Source: Flavobacteriales bacterium
GTDB lineage: Bacteria; Bacteroidota; Bacteroidia; Flavobacteriales_D; Crocinitomicaceae
Assembly: GCA_013373595.1 (NCBI GenBank)
Contig: JABXHO010000083.1
Location: forward strand, 1-42,050
Length of the DNA stretch: 42,050 nt
Direction of reading: 5' to 3'
The notes under the pieces were generated by a model, which was not told the DNA's origin, did not search any database, and saw only the letters and a list, made by a program, of their open reading frames with translations. This document shows positions 10,201 to 17,555 of the stretch, piece after piece. Position 1 is the stretch's first letter. The number at the start of each line of letters is the position of its first letter. A program made the position numbers and the translations under genes.

Positions 10201-10582
10201 CTTTCGTGATTCCTTGATCCTTATTTCCTTTGATGTAAATTGGACGTCCTTCTCTTGTTTTTACTAAGATACTAGCGTAGTTGTTACCATCGTAGTACGT
10301 TGAAGCATACCATGTTGGCATACCGGGCGTCACATTCTCAGGTTTGTTTACGTAAGGAATAGCCTTTGTTACAGGCGCTTCACAAGCTGCAACCGTAGCT
10401 GCCGCCACACTGAACCCTAAGAATTTAAGAAAGTCGCGACGACCCGTAGATGATTCTTTTAAGTTGTCATCACTCAAAAACTCTTCAACAGAAGTCTCCT
10501 GCGGGAACTCTTGGTTTCCAGACTCGATAAACGAAGGAGTTTCCTTTAGTTCATCAATGCCTTTCCAATATTTTCTGTTCAT
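7250..10582 (-). CDS. actB: Alternative Complex III iron-sulphur subunit ActB
   Basis: ActB is the large peripheral subunit: a molybdopterin-oxidoreductase-like region (without expected cofactor) fused to a ferredoxin-like region that carries electrons from ActC to ActA. I start it at the ATG at 10582 (1110 residues, MNRKYWKG...), which leaves 34 bp after actA. The frame is open to 10651, but that start would overlap actA. A twin-arginine motif (RRDFLKFLGF, R48/R49) precedes a hydrophobic stretch ending in Cys67, consistent with Tat export and possibly lipidation. Cys clusters lie at about residues 828-1030, including SSCIGCSACLVAC, MMCHHCNHAPCETVCP, CIGTRYCANNCP and CSFCVQR with CADACP. They are enough for three 4Fe-4S and one 3Fe-4S cluster, as known for ActB. 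The last 23 residues are His/Glu/Gly-rich. Confidence 0.95.
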   Translation of the reverse strand: MNRKYWKGIDELKETPSFIESGNQEFPQETSVEEFLSDDNLKESSTGRRDFLKFLGFSVAAATVAACEAPVTKAIPYVNKPENVTPGMPTWYASTYYDGNNYASILVKTREGRPIYIKGNKDQGITKGGANAQIIASVLGLYDSSRLTTPQLKKGGEWEASLFSKVDKKVKTALKSANKVTLVSNSIISPSLMEAINHLSESLGGTRNEDNSITNDRFEHIQYDAVSYAAMREANKKTFGLEMNGNGIIPTYDFSKAHTIVSVGADFLTTWLMPTVFAGQYAETRNPDADWMSKHFQFEALMSITGSNADVRAMVKPSEYANVLAAIAKGLGVSVSGVSTKLSEKAQKAVNGAVKALKSSKKKSIVVCGSNNTALQILTNKINDKLGAYSETINTNEAINLFQSHDAKMNKFVSDVVKGKASDTVIFLNTNPVYTHPMGEKLGEALKKVKNKIAISSHADETANRCDMIIPDHHALEAWMDYNPTTSHYAIAQPTIRPLADTASSLESVLVWAGKASRGGKDSKVGYDFIQETWEQWGYTMDPEAQAEYGTFGNYWDHMVHASGSPAKPAAPTAPAFNDNALSSLSGKLPKGGGTEVVLYQKAGIGIGNQANNPWLQELPDPLTKITWDNYITMNPTEMEGMATTFDQESGLDLADLTIGGMTVTLPVYPLPGQAPGTVGVALGYGRGANGENIGTAAYQTKEYGGNVMLENGNPKPIGANVYPFVKTENGTLSYDASGAKVSPKGETYLVAGTQIHSTSMARHSIVRETTFDIYKKKDKSAYNPEHMLSKLDKDGNHVKAPVGEFDLWDAHPVENIGHRWGMTVDLSSCIGCSACLVACQSENNVPVVGKDEVRRGREMHWLRIDRYFATDVEAAVGTRTDEFDYHAAEVPAENPAVVHMPMMCHHCNHAPCETVCPVAATTHSNEGLNQMTYNRCIGTRYCANNCPYKVRRFNWFNYPSYKKFTEINPAQDDLGRMVLNPDVTVRTRGVMEKCSFCVQRIQAGKLEAKMDGRPVQDGDYTTACADACPTNAIIVGDWNDSESAIRKSAEGQRSYQALEEIGVKPNVWFKVKVRNEENSLLDKLQKEEAHHGGHEAEAGHGETEHGNGH

Positions 10583-10616
10583 TTCCATATCTATAAAATC
10601 AACTTCTTCAATACTA

Positions 10617-11957
10617 TTAATAGTGACATTTAGAGCATTCCCATCCTCCAAGTTCTTTTACTGTCACTTTACCATCTTCGAGGTATTTGCTATACAACTC
10701 TCTGTCGTTGTTCAATAATCGACGGTGAATTTCCTCGTAGTAACCTCCACCTTTCGTATCTATCGAACCAGTTGAAATTTCTTTTTCGCCATGACATTCG
10801 ATACACCAACCCATTGTAAGTGTTGGTTTCGTCAATTGAATATTCCCTTCAACCTTGTTCAATTCAGAAACTGGTTGAACTTTAGCTGTTGAAACCATTT
10901 TCTTCATGTCTCCGTGACACTGCGCACAGTCAACTCCGCCAACTTCTACGTGTTGAGAGTGGTTGAAGTATACGTGATCAGGAAGAACGTGTACTTTGTT
11001 CCAAACAATTGGTTTTGTTTCACCAGTATATTCTTGTCCGTCCCAACCTGCAGCTTTGTAAATCTTCGCTATCTTCTCTTTTTGCGCATCATCGTTTCCT
11101 GAAATCTGCTTGTGACAGTTCATACAAACGTTTACTGTTGGCAAACCAGCCGATTTTGATTTTGTTACTGAGTTGTGACAGTATTTACAATCGATACCTT
11201 GATCACCTGCGTGAACACTGTGAGGGAAGTCGATTGGCTGCGAAGGTTGATAATCCTCAACAACACCGATTCGTCCAAGTCCTTGCAACGCAACAACTAG
11301 CAACCCAACAAAGATCACTACTGAACCAATCAATACGAATCGAAGATTTTTCCAAGACCATTTTCTGAATTCTTCACCATACGAAAGTGATTCGTCTGCC
11401 GAAGCTTCTCCAGACGCCACCTTCAATTGACGACGTACTCCTGACACAGCACCAATCACTACTAGGAACAAAATTCCGAGAATTACCCAAATCCATGGGA
11501 AACCTCCTTCATCTTGTTGCGTAACAACGGCTCCACCGCCTGCGACGTCTCCGCCTGGGCCAGCAGTTTTTTCTGGCTGAGCATCTACCCAATCCAAAAT
11601 AGCTGTTATTTGCGCTGCGCTCAAGTTAGGGAACTTGTTCATTTTCGTTGCTTTCTTCTGAGCAACTGAAGCCGCATACGGATACTTCGCTACAGCACCT
11701 TCCCAGTTCTGCACCCATTCAATGATTGCATTACTGGAACCCGTTTCGCTTTCCCAAGCAGAACGAACTCCGGAAAGTTTTGGTCCTGTACCGTCTTTGT
11801 GCGGGTTGTGACACGTCGCACACTGCGCTTTAAATAATCCTCCACCGTCGATCGCCGCCTCTGCAGGCGCCTCATCTTGGGCGTTTACTGAAAATGTCCC
11901 GAGTAACAACGTTACAGCTACTGCATTAAGACACCATTTACTTAAGTTTCTAAACAT
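10617..11957 (-). CDS. actA: Alternative Complex III multihaem cytochrome c subunit ActA with an extra N-terminal monohaem domain
   Basis: ActA is the multihaem cytochrome c that takes electrons from ActB. The ATG at 11957 opens a good signal peptide (MFRNLSKW to SVNAQ). The longer frame from 12053 is rejected because a promoter lies at 12002-12029. Six CxxCH motifs are present: CATCH 46-50, CKYCH 257-261, CMNCH 278-282, CAQCH 344-348, CIECH 385-389 and CSKCH at the very C-terminus (441-445). The first belongs to a separate class-I-like cytochrome domain (about 35-130, candidate axial Met106). It is followed by a Gly/Ala linker and two membrane helices (153-173, 206-226). The remaining five form the usual pentahaem domain. 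It is the first gene of the act-cta operon. Confidence 0.94.
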   Translation of the reverse strand: MFRNLSKWCLNAVAVTLLLGTFSVNAQDEAPAEAAIDGGGLFKAQCATCHNPHKDGTGPKLSGVRSAWESETGSSNAIIEWVQNWEGAVAKYPYAASVAQKKATKMNKFPNLSAAQITAILDWVDAQPEKTAGPGGDVAGGGAVVTQQDEGGFPWIWVILGILFLVVIGAVSGVRRQLKVASGEASADESLSYGEEFRKWSWKNLRFVLIGSVVIFVGLLVVALQGLGRIGVVEDYQPSQPIDFPHSVHAGDQGIDCKYCHNSVTKSKSAGLPTVNVCMNCHKQISGNDDAQKEKIAKIYKAAGWDGQEYTGETKPIVWNKVHVLPDHVYFNHSQHVEVGGVDCAQCHGDMKKMVSTAKVQPVSELNKVEGNIQLTKPTLTMGWCIECHGEKEISTGSIDTKGGGYYEEIHRRLLNNDRELYSKYLEDGKVTVKELGGWECSKCHY

Positions 11958-12001
11958 CTGACTACTAGATATTTTTATGTAAAAAACTGTTCGTCTTTTA
12001 T

Positions 12002-12029
12002 CAAAAACATACTTTTTGACGGTAGCAAA
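12002..12029 (-). promoter_or_regulatory. Candidate promoter of the act-cta operon
   Basis: On the minus strand a TTTG (12029-12026) is followed after 16 nt by TGTTTTTG (12009-12002). This matches the Bacteroidota -33 TTG / -7 TAnnTTTG pattern with one mismatch. It lies 44 nt upstream of the preferred actA ATG at 11957 and so explains why the longer frame should not be used. Confidence 0.45.
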
Positions 12030-12215
12030 TTTAGTAGAAATGTCAGATTTCATGACAGTAATATGACAATTTCGGTACGTGGGGTTTTAATTTAAAACGA
12101 TTCTAAATAAGCTTTTTTAACAATCTTTCACGTAACGATAAAAGCGAATCGTGTTTATTTGCTTCAAGCTGTGCTATTTCTGTTTGCGGCACGAAGATTG
12201 CCGAAAGTATTTTCG

Positions 12216-12223
12216 TAAGTTTG
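12216..12223 (+). promoter_or_regulatory. Candidate -7 box for the SPOR-rnpA-protease operon
   Basis: TAAGTTTG is an exact match to the Bacteroidota -7 consensus TAnnTTTG, 28 nt before the ATG at 12252. A TTG at 12198-12200 is slightly too close (15 nt) to be a good -33 element. The 12054-12251 gap otherwise contains only AT-rich sequence between divergent operons. Confidence 0.45.
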
Positions 12224-12251
12224 TTTTATACATTATATATATCGAAAAGCA

Positions 12252-12665
12252 ATGAAAACAATTCTTGTTCAAATATTCCTTTTTATCGGGCTCATGAGTT
12301 TTGCTCAGAAAGGAGACGTGACCATTATCAAGGATAGTCGTATTGATGCATTAGTTGCCCAGGAAGGTGCTACAGAGCCGCCTGCCATTGGACCTCAAAT
12401 TGATGGTTTCCGTATTCAACTCTTTTTTGACTCTGAACGATCTGCCATAAACGATGCAAGAGGAACTTTCATTGCGAAGTACCCAAGAATTGACACGTAT
12501 ACAACGTATAATGCTCCCAACTTCTTTTTACGTGTAGGAGATTTCCGCACACGTTTGGAGGCTGAAAAAGTGAAAGCCGAATTAAGCGATTTGTTTCCAA
12601 CTAGCTTTATCGTTCAAGAAAAAATCAACTTGCCGCGATTAGAAAAAGATAAACGCGACCAATAA
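12252..12665 (+). CDS. Secreted SPOR-domain protein
   Basis: The 137-residue protein has a cleavable signal peptide (MKTILVQIFLFIGLMSFAQ). A SPOR-like domain spans about residues 50-122 (DGFRIQLFFDSERSAINDAR ... FFLRVGDFRTRLEAEKVKAE). SPOR domains bind denuded peptidoglycan, so the product is probably periplasmic and acts at the cell wall. The C-terminus is short and charged. The stop lies 8 bp before rnpA, so the two are probably co-transcribed. The specific role is not known. Confidence 0.82.
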   Translation: MKTILVQIFLFIGLMSFAQKGDVTIIKDSRIDALVAQEGATEPPAIGPQIDGFRIQLFFDSERSAINDARGTFIAKYPRIDTYTTYNAPNFFLRVGDFRTRLEAEKVKAELSDLFPTSFIVQEKINLPRLEKDKRDQ

Positions 12666-12673
12666 ACTAGTGC

Positions 12674-13072
12674 ATGAGCTTTCGCCTCGGAAAGAAGAAC
12701 AAATTATGCAGCCCCAAATTAATTGACGAAGTATTCGCAAGTGGGCGACATGTAAAATCGTATCCTTTTGTTGTGCGTTTCTTAGAAACGGACTTACCTC
12801 AAGACGCGCATTTTCAAATTGTCTTTTCTGCGCCAAAACGAACTTTTCGCAAGGCTGTTCAGCGAAATCGAATCAAACGCATCTGTAAAGAGTCTTTTCG
12901 AATGCAGCGTGCCTCGCTTGACAACTATTTGCAAAAACAGAATAAACAAATTGCTCTCTTTTTGGTCTACACCCCAAGAGAAGAACTCTCCGTGAAACAG
13001 CTGGAGGGAAAAACAAAGAAATTAATAGACAAAATCATCACTCAACTTGAATCGAATGACGCTAAAAATTAA
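12674..13072 (+). CDS. rnpA: Ribonuclease P protein component
   Basis: This is the protein cofactor of RNase P, which binds the catalytic RNA and helps process tRNA 5' ends. The 132-residue protein shows the family pattern: N-terminal FRLGKKNKLCSPKLIDEVF, a central strand VFSAPKRTFRKAV, and the basic RNR motif helix QRNRIKRICKESFR. There is no rpmH next to it, as is usual outside the dnaA region. It overlaps the downstream protease by 17 bp when that gene is started at 13056. Confidence 0.93.
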   Translation: MSFRLGKKNKLCSPKLIDEVFASGRHVKSYPFVVRFLETDLPQDAHFQIVFSAPKRTFRKAVQRNRIKRICKESFRMQRASLDNYLQKQNKQIALFLVYTPREELSVKQLEGKTKKLIDKIITQLESNDAKN

Positions 13073-14702
13073 AACGATCCTCACCACACTCCTCGTTGTA
13101 CTGACTATCTCCTTTTCGAATTATTCGTCAGCACAATCGAATGGATTTGAAATTATCAAAGGGATGGAACTCATGGATCAAATCTATGAGCATCTTGAAA
13201 AGTACTACGTTGATGATATCAAAGCTGGGAATTTATCCAAAGTAGCTATCGACGCTATGTTGAAAGATCTCGATCCATATACTGTATATTATCACGAATC
13301 GAATATTGAGGATTACCGTTTGCTTACCACTGGACAATATGGCGGGATCGGTTCTTTGATTCGTAAAAATGGTGATTACGTATACATCACTGAGCCTTAC
13401 GAAGGAAAACCTGCCGAAACAAGCGGATTGAAAGCTGGCGATAAGATTTTGGAAATCGATGGGAAATCGATGAAGGAAAAGAGTTCAAGCGAAGTGTCTA
13501 CTGCGTTGAAAGGTCCAAAAGGGACATCTGTAGACGTACACGTTGAGCGCCAAGGTAGCGAAAAGACGATTACTGTAAATAGAGACGAAATCAAGTTGCC
13601 GGATGTTCCTTATTCGGGCATGTTGAAAAATAAGGTTGGCTACATTAAACTGAATAGCTTCACTCAAACGGCATCGGCAGATGTCAAAAAGGCCTTTGTT
13701 TCTTTGAAAGAAGAAGGAATGGAGTCATTGGTACTCGACTTACGCGGAAACGGTGGTGGTTTAGTTATTGAAGCCGTTAGAATTGTGAACATGTTCGTAG
13801 ATCGCGGACAGGTTGTTGTTAGTACGATTGGAAGAGTTGAAGACGAAAATCGCGTTTATAAGACAACAGAAGAACCAATGGATTTAGATATTCCTCTCGT
13901 TGTTTTGATGGATGGTGGATCTGCTTCTGCGAGTGAAATTGTTGCAGGAAGTCTACAAGATTTAGACAGAGCCGTAATCATTGGAAGTACTTCCTTTGGA
14001 AAGGGGCTTGTGCAACGTACCTACGATTTAGATTACGGTTCGAAGGTAAAATTGACCATTGCCAAATACTATACGCCATCAGGTAGATGTGTTCAACGCT
14101 TGGAATACTACGATCGTGAAGAAGGAAAACGTCCAGAAGCTGTTCCAGATTCCCTCATTACTATCTTCAAAACGAAGAATGGTCGAGAAGTTATTGATGG
14201 ACGCGGAATTGAACCAGATATCGACGTAGAAAAAGAAGAGTTTAGTCGTTTAACTGCAACTGTTTTCTCTAACAACTTCATATTCGATTTTGCAACGGAT
14301 TACTATTACAAGCATCCTTCTATTGCAGCCGCAGGCGATTTCAAACTGAGCGATGCAGAATACAAGGAGTTTGAGGATTATGTCTTGAAACAGGACTTCA
14401 CGTATTCCACCGCTTCGGAAGAAATTTTGAAAAAAATGAAGGAAGCAGCTGAAAAGGAAGGTTTTTACGAGGGGGCTTCTGCAGAATACGAAGCTTTGCT
14501 CGAAAAAGTGGTTCCTTCAAAAGAACGCGACTTGGATAAATTCAAATCTGAAATCGTCGAATTACTCGAAAATGAGATTGTTTCTCGTTACTATTTTCAG
14601 AACGGCAGAACGGAACACGCATTTAACTACGACGACGATATGGAAGAAGTATTTAGATTGTTTCAAAATTTAGAAGAGTACAATACTATTCTTGGAAATT
14701 AA
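13056..14702 (+). CDS. S41 family C-terminal processing peptidase (CtpA-like)
   Basis: This is a periplasmic serine protease of the tail-specific family, probably membrane-anchored or secreted. The ATG at 13056 gives a signal sequence (MTLKIKTILTTLLVVLTISF); an in-frame TTG nine bases earlier is less likely. A PDZ domain spans roughly residues 85-175 (YGGIGSLIRKNGDYVYITEP, then GLKAGDKILEIDG). The protease core contains LDLRGNGGG, GGSASASEI (nucleophile probably Ser291) and GSTSFGKG (Lys316, 25 residues later as in Prc), so the catalytic dyad is intact. The 548-residue length fits Bacteroidota homologues with a C-terminal helical extension. The start overlaps rnpA by 17 bp, which implies translational coupling. 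Confidence 0.92.
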   Translation: MTLKIKTILTTLLVVLTISFSNYSSAQSNGFEIIKGMELMDQIYEHLEKYYVDDIKAGNLSKVAIDAMLKDLDPYTVYYHESNIEDYRLLTTGQYGGIGSLIRKNGDYVYITEPYEGKPAETSGLKAGDKILEIDGKSMKEKSSSEVSTALKGPKGTSVDVHVERQGSEKTITVNRDEIKLPDVPYSGMLKNKVGYIKLNSFTQTASADVKKAFVSLKEEGMESLVLDLRGNGGGLVIEAVRIVNMFVDRGQVVVSTIGRVEDENRVYKTTEEPMDLDIPLVVLMDGGSASASEIVAGSLQDLDRAVIIGSTSFGKGLVQRTYDLDYGSKVKLTIAKYYTPSGRCVQRLEYYDREEGKRPEAVPDSLITIFKTKNGREVIDGRGIEPDIDVEKEEFSRLTATVFSNNFIFDFATDYYYKHPSIAAAGDFKLSDAEYKEFEDYVLKQDFTYSTASEEILKKMKEAAEKEGFYEGASAEYEALLEKVVPSKERDLDKFKSEIVELLENEIVSRYYFQNGRTEHAFNYDDDMEEVFRLFQNLEEYNTILGN

Positions 14703-14770
14703 TCGTTCCTGTATTGAACCATCATAGGGTTAAATTCAATATTTAATTCAGGTAAAAAGCTTCTACTTAT

Positions 14771-16321
14771 ATGTTGAACCGATTCTTCGGGAATAACACG
14801 CATTCGTACTTACATGTACTCGGAATAGCAGGTATTGCATTCGCACTTCCTTGGAGTAAAGTCATGATGTCCATTTCGGTCATGTTCATCATCCTCAACC
14901 TTCTGCTGGAAGGCGCTTTTTCATCCTACTGGAAAAACTTCAAAGCTAATCGTGTTTTTTGGTTGGTTGTTGCAGTATACCTGCTCAATGTAATTGGATT
15001 ATTCTGGTCTACGAACACTTCAGAAGCCTTACATGCAATCAAACAGCAACTACCATTTATTGCCATCCCGACAGCACTTGTGGCAAAGCCCATTCTCGAA
15101 ACAAAACATCGCGACATCATTTTCCTCACCTTTTTGGTGGCCATGCTCGGTACGTCTTTATATAACTTCCTATCGTATCAACACATCATTGGCAATCGCT
15201 TTTACGATGATATTCGAGGAATGTCGCTTACTTCATCGCACATTCGGTATAGCTTACTCATTTCGATGTCGGCGGGAATTACGCTTGTTTGTTCGAGAGG
15301 TCATAAAAAACGGTTGATCTTCTGTTTGATCCTGCTGGCCTGGTTTGCTTTCTATACCTTCTACAGTCAAGTGATTTCTGGCGTGATCAGTTTCGCCGCT
15401 ATGCTGACCGTTTTTGTCCTTTATCATTTATGGATGAAGAACAAATCTCTCGCCCTTCTTTTTAGTGGCGCTGCGATTGTTCTGGGAATGATTCCCATTG
15501 TTTGGCTCCTTCAACCGCTTGAGATTGACCCAGCCGATTACGCATCTCTCCCAAAAACGACCAAACAGGGAAATCCATACAATCACAACCTTTCATATGT
15601 AGATTCCGAAACCCACGAACCCATTCTGATTTATGTGAACGAAGATGAAATGAGGGAAGAATGGGAAAAGCGTTCCGAGTTACCGTATGATGGCATTACC
15701 GTTCGAGGAAACCTTGTGAGCCATACCTTGATGCGCTATTTATCCACAAAACGACTCCCGCGTGATGCCGAGGGCGTATCAAAACTCAGTGCGAACGACA
15801 TTCGAAATATTGAGTTGGGTAGACCAAGCGTACACCATACTGGTTTAATGGCACGAATGCATGCGCTCCGCTTTGAATTAAACTACGCTGTCAACCCGAA
15901 TGGTCATTCGCTCCTTCAGCGCTTCGAATATTGGAAAGCAGCCTGGCAGTTGATCAAAAGCGACGGAATTATTGGCGTGGGAACAGGTGATGTTCAGGAT
16001 GCCTTTAATCACTATTACGAAAGCTCTTCCTCTCCTTTATCAGAACAAAATCGTCGTAGAGCGCACAACCAATTTCTAACCTACTGGATTTCATTTGGCA
16101 TTCTTGGACTCGCGTTGTTTGTTGCATTACTGTTTGCATTCATGCGCCTCAACTGGCACAAACAAAAGGTTCTCGCCTTGCTCTTTGGCGCGATTGTTAT
16201 CTCCTCCTTTTTTATGGAAGATACGCTGGAAACACAAACTGGTGTCACTTTCTTTGCGCTCTTTACAGGACTTTTCTTGAGTAAAGCAGAACAAAACGCT
16301 ACGAAGGAACCTGCCCATTAA
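14771..16321 (+). CDS. O-antigen ligase / polymerase-like membrane protein (Wzy_C family)
   Basis: The 516-residue protein has about ten transmembrane helices clustered at both ends and one large extracytoplasmic region (about 255-400). This is the layout of the O-antigen ligase (WaaL/Wzy_C) superfamily. The conserved-type segment LIKSDGIIGVGTGDVQDAF, followed by RRAHNQFLTYWISFGILG, matches the family's G-x-G and H-N-x-(F/Y)-L signature. Such proteins join or polymerise lipid-linked glycans at the periplasmic side of the inner membrane; in T9SS bacteria some attach A-LPS. No glycan cluster surrounds it, so the substrate is unknown. It follows the protease by 68 bp and may belong to the same operon. 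Confidence 0.8.
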   Translation: MLNRFFGNNTHSYLHVLGIAGIAFALPWSKVMMSISVMFIILNLLLEGAFSSYWKNFKANRVFWLVVAVYLLNVIGLFWSTNTSEALHAIKQQLPFIAIPTALVAKPILETKHRDIIFLTFLVAMLGTSLYNFLSYQHIIGNRFYDDIRGMSLTSSHIRYSLLISMSAGITLVCSRGHKKRLIFCLILLAWFAFYTFYSQVISGVISFAAMLTVFVLYHLWMKNKSLALLFSGAAIVLGMIPIVWLLQPLEIDPADYASLPKTTKQGNPYNHNLSYVDSETHEPILIYVNEDEMREEWEKRSELPYDGITVRGNLVSHTLMRYLSTKRLPRDAEGVSKLSANDIRNIELGRPSVHHTGLMARMHALRFELNYAVNPNGHSLLQRFEYWKAAWQLIKSDGIIGVGTGDVQDAFNHYYESSSSPLSEQNRRRAHNQFLTYWISFGILGLALFVALLFAFMRLNWHKQKVLALLFGAIVISSFFMEDTLETQTGVTFFALFTGLFLSKAEQNATKEPAH

Positions 16322-16333
16322 ATCTTCGATTCG

Positions 16334-16341
16334 TACTTTTG
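16334..16341 (+). promoter_or_regulatory. Candidate -7 box for the zinc-ribbon gene
   Basis: TACTTTTG is an exact TAnnTTTG match. Transcription would begin near 16348, about 12 nt before the ATG at 16360. This argues for the ATG rather than an in-frame TTG at 16339, which overlaps the box. Confidence 0.5.
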
Positions 16342-16359
16342 GTATGTAAACAATTCATC

Positions 16360-16653
16360 ATGGCGATCGAACGCAAATGCACTTCTTGCAACACATGGAA
16401 TAAGGACGAAGATTACTGTACCAATTGTGGTGCTGTACTCTCCCCACAAATTATTGAGGAAAAGCGAGAAGAGCAACGAGAAAAACGAAGAAGCAGTGCA
16501 CCACCTTCAAAATTTGATCTATTTCTAGAACGCTGGAAAAGCTCGAAGTATTTACCACTGAGAATCCTTTACCATATTGTTTATGGTATTGCCGTAACCT
16601 TTATCACCATCGCTTCTCTTTTTGCCTGGATGGCAGCATCACCCAATGGCTAA
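16360..16653 (+). CDS. Small zinc-ribbon membrane protein
   Basis: The 97-residue protein has an N-terminal zinc ribbon with four cysteines as CTSC and CTNC (C7, C10, C20, C23). A Glu/Arg-rich linker (about 30-50) follows, and then one hydrophobic helix (about 67-92). The layout resembles small zinc-ribbon plus transmembrane proteins of unknown role in Bacteroidota. The 3' end overlaps the next gene by 8 bp (ATGGCTAA), so the two are likely co-translated. Confidence 0.72.
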   Translation: MAIERKCTSCNTWNKDEDYCTNCGAVLSPQIIEEKREEQREKRRSSAPPSKFDLFLERWKSSKYLPLRILYHIVYGIAVTFITIASLFAWMAASPNG

Positions 16654-17047
16654 GTATCGAGCACATATTTTATTCCTTGCTCTTATGACTGCGTACTTCA
16701 TTACGCGCTATGTTCGAAGTCAATTCGACGACCTTCCCCACTTTATTCAGTATTACTTTACAGATTTATTGTTTGTTCCAGCAATGTGCTTATTTGCACT
16801 GATTGTTTTACGCTTTCTTCGACGCGAGCCAACATTAACCATTCACTGGCTAGCTGTTCTCGCACAAGTAGGAATTGTTTCCATCTATTTTGAATGGTAT
16901 TTACCCACATATCCACCCGAAGGACATATCCACGTTGCTGATTTTATTGACTGTTTGATGTATTTACTCGGCGGAATCGCCTTCATTCTGATACAACCCT
17001 TTCTAACAAAAAAAAACGGAACCCGACGAGCGGATTCCGAAATGTAA
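16646..17047 (+). CDS. Hypothetical four-helix membrane protein
   Basis: Starting at the ATG at 16646 (8-bp overlap with the preceding stop), the 133-residue protein has about four hydrophobic segments and a short lumenal loop with YLPTYPPEGHIHVADFIDC. The His/Asp-containing loop is similar in type to small VanZ-like or 'membrane protein' families, but I do not recognise a function. The last codons contain the stem of the minus-strand terminator at 17008-17039. Confidence 0.68.
   Translation: MAKYRAHILFLALMTAYFITRYVRSQFDDLPHFIQYYFTDLLFVPAMCLFALIVLRFLRREPTLTIHWLAVLAQVGIVSIYFEWYLPTYPPEGHIHVADFIDCLMYLLGGIAFILIQPFLTKKNGTRRADSEM
17008..17039 (-). terminator. Intrinsic terminator reading on the minus strand
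   Basis: On the minus strand, CGGAATCCG (17039-17031) pairs over nine bases (one G-U) with CGGGTTCCG (17025-17017) across a 5-nt CTCGT loop. Nine T follow directly (17016-17008). On the plus strand the same stem is preceded, not followed, by the run, so it terminates minus-strand transcripts only. It overlaps the end of the plus-strand gene 16646-17047. Confidence 0.75.
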
Positions 17048-17437
17048 AGGGTAGAATGTTTGAAATAGTCCTATCGGTCACATTTCAGAATATTCTCTTT
17101 AAAAGTTAAAAGGAGTATTGTATCCCTTTAAGTCTGTAGGAGGGGTCACTAAATATATCGTTAAGAATTCCACTTGACTACATCGCTTCGAATGTGGGAG
17201 TAAAAAATTTCGAAACTTGTAATTCCACCAAATTGGCTTCCTCAACTGGTGTAAAGGTACATTAGGCTAAACGTTTTAAGTGATTCGGAAAACCGACCTT
17301 TTAACTGATTGCTTTTTACATTGAGTATTTAGGTACTTTCATCGAATATTTTAAGCTTCCCAATGATCAAACTAAATATTCCACATTTTTTACACCCATT
17401 TCTCAATAATGGTATGCGGATTTCTACCCTCTCCGAT
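17008..17437 (-). ncRNA. Candidate structured small RNA in an ORF-free gap
   Basis: From 17048 to 17555 no ORF of useful length is present on either strand, yet a strong minus-strand terminator lies at its left end (17008-17039). The gap contains several hairpins: 17109-17132, CTACAT/ATGTGG near 17180, CACCA..TGGTG around 17226-17252, and TCGG/CCGA near 17285. A 9-bp long-range pair, AGGGTAGAA 17048-17056 with TTCTACCCT 17422-17430, would close a domain of about 380 nt. I searched by eye for RNase P RNA, tmRNA, SRP, M-box and T-box signatures and found none. The 5' end is not fixed; a weak -7-like TTAGTTTG is at 17375-17368 on the minus strand. The existence of the RNA is inferred. Confidence 0.35.
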
Positions 17438-17441
17438 TCAG

Positions 17442-17479
17442 AAGACAAAATTCCGAAATTTATAGGGTCTTTTTGTCTT
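17442..17479. other. 9-bp perfect inverted repeat (AAGACAAAA / TTTTGTCTT)
   Basis: AAGACAAAA (17442-17450) and TTTTGTCTT (17471-17479) are exact reverse complements around a 20-nt loop. There is no T-run after the stem on either strand, so it is not a classical terminator. It lies between the candidate RNA and the mgtE promoter. Confidence 0.5.
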
Positions 17480-17528
17480 GCTATCCGTACTCGTCGTCTA
17501 TAATTTCATTCTCTAAAAATAATCTATG

Positions 17529-17536
17529 TACCTTTG
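17529..17536 (+). promoter_or_regulatory. Candidate -7 box for mgtE
   Basis: TACCTTTG is an exact TAnnTTTG match 20 nt before the mgtE ATG. The predicted leader of only about 13 nt leaves no room for a Mg-sensing riboswitch. It also means the preceding 480-bp gap is not the mgtE 5' UTR. Confidence 0.55.
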
Positions 17537-17555
17537 TGCTAAAATCTGAGATATC

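Noticed and set aside
10583-10651. Longer N-terminus for ActB
   Set aside because: It would overlap actA by 35 bp, and homologues as recalled start at the MNRKYW-like sequence.
11958-12053. Longer N-terminus for ActA
   Set aside because: The upstream frame lacks a signal sequence and contains a promoter; the ATG at 11957 gives a typical signal peptide.
13047-13055. TTG start for the S41 protease
   Set aside because: The ATG nine bases downstream starts the signal peptide cleanly.
17455-17480. Resemblance of AAAGACCCTATAAATTT (minus strand) to a conserved 23S rRNA segment
   Set aside because: Only about ten bases match and the flanks do not resemble rRNA; taken as chance.
17048-17555. M-box (Mg-sensing) riboswitch before mgtE
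   Set aside because: The conserved M-box core was not found, and an exact -7 box lies 20 nt before the ATG, leaving no leader for a riboswitch.
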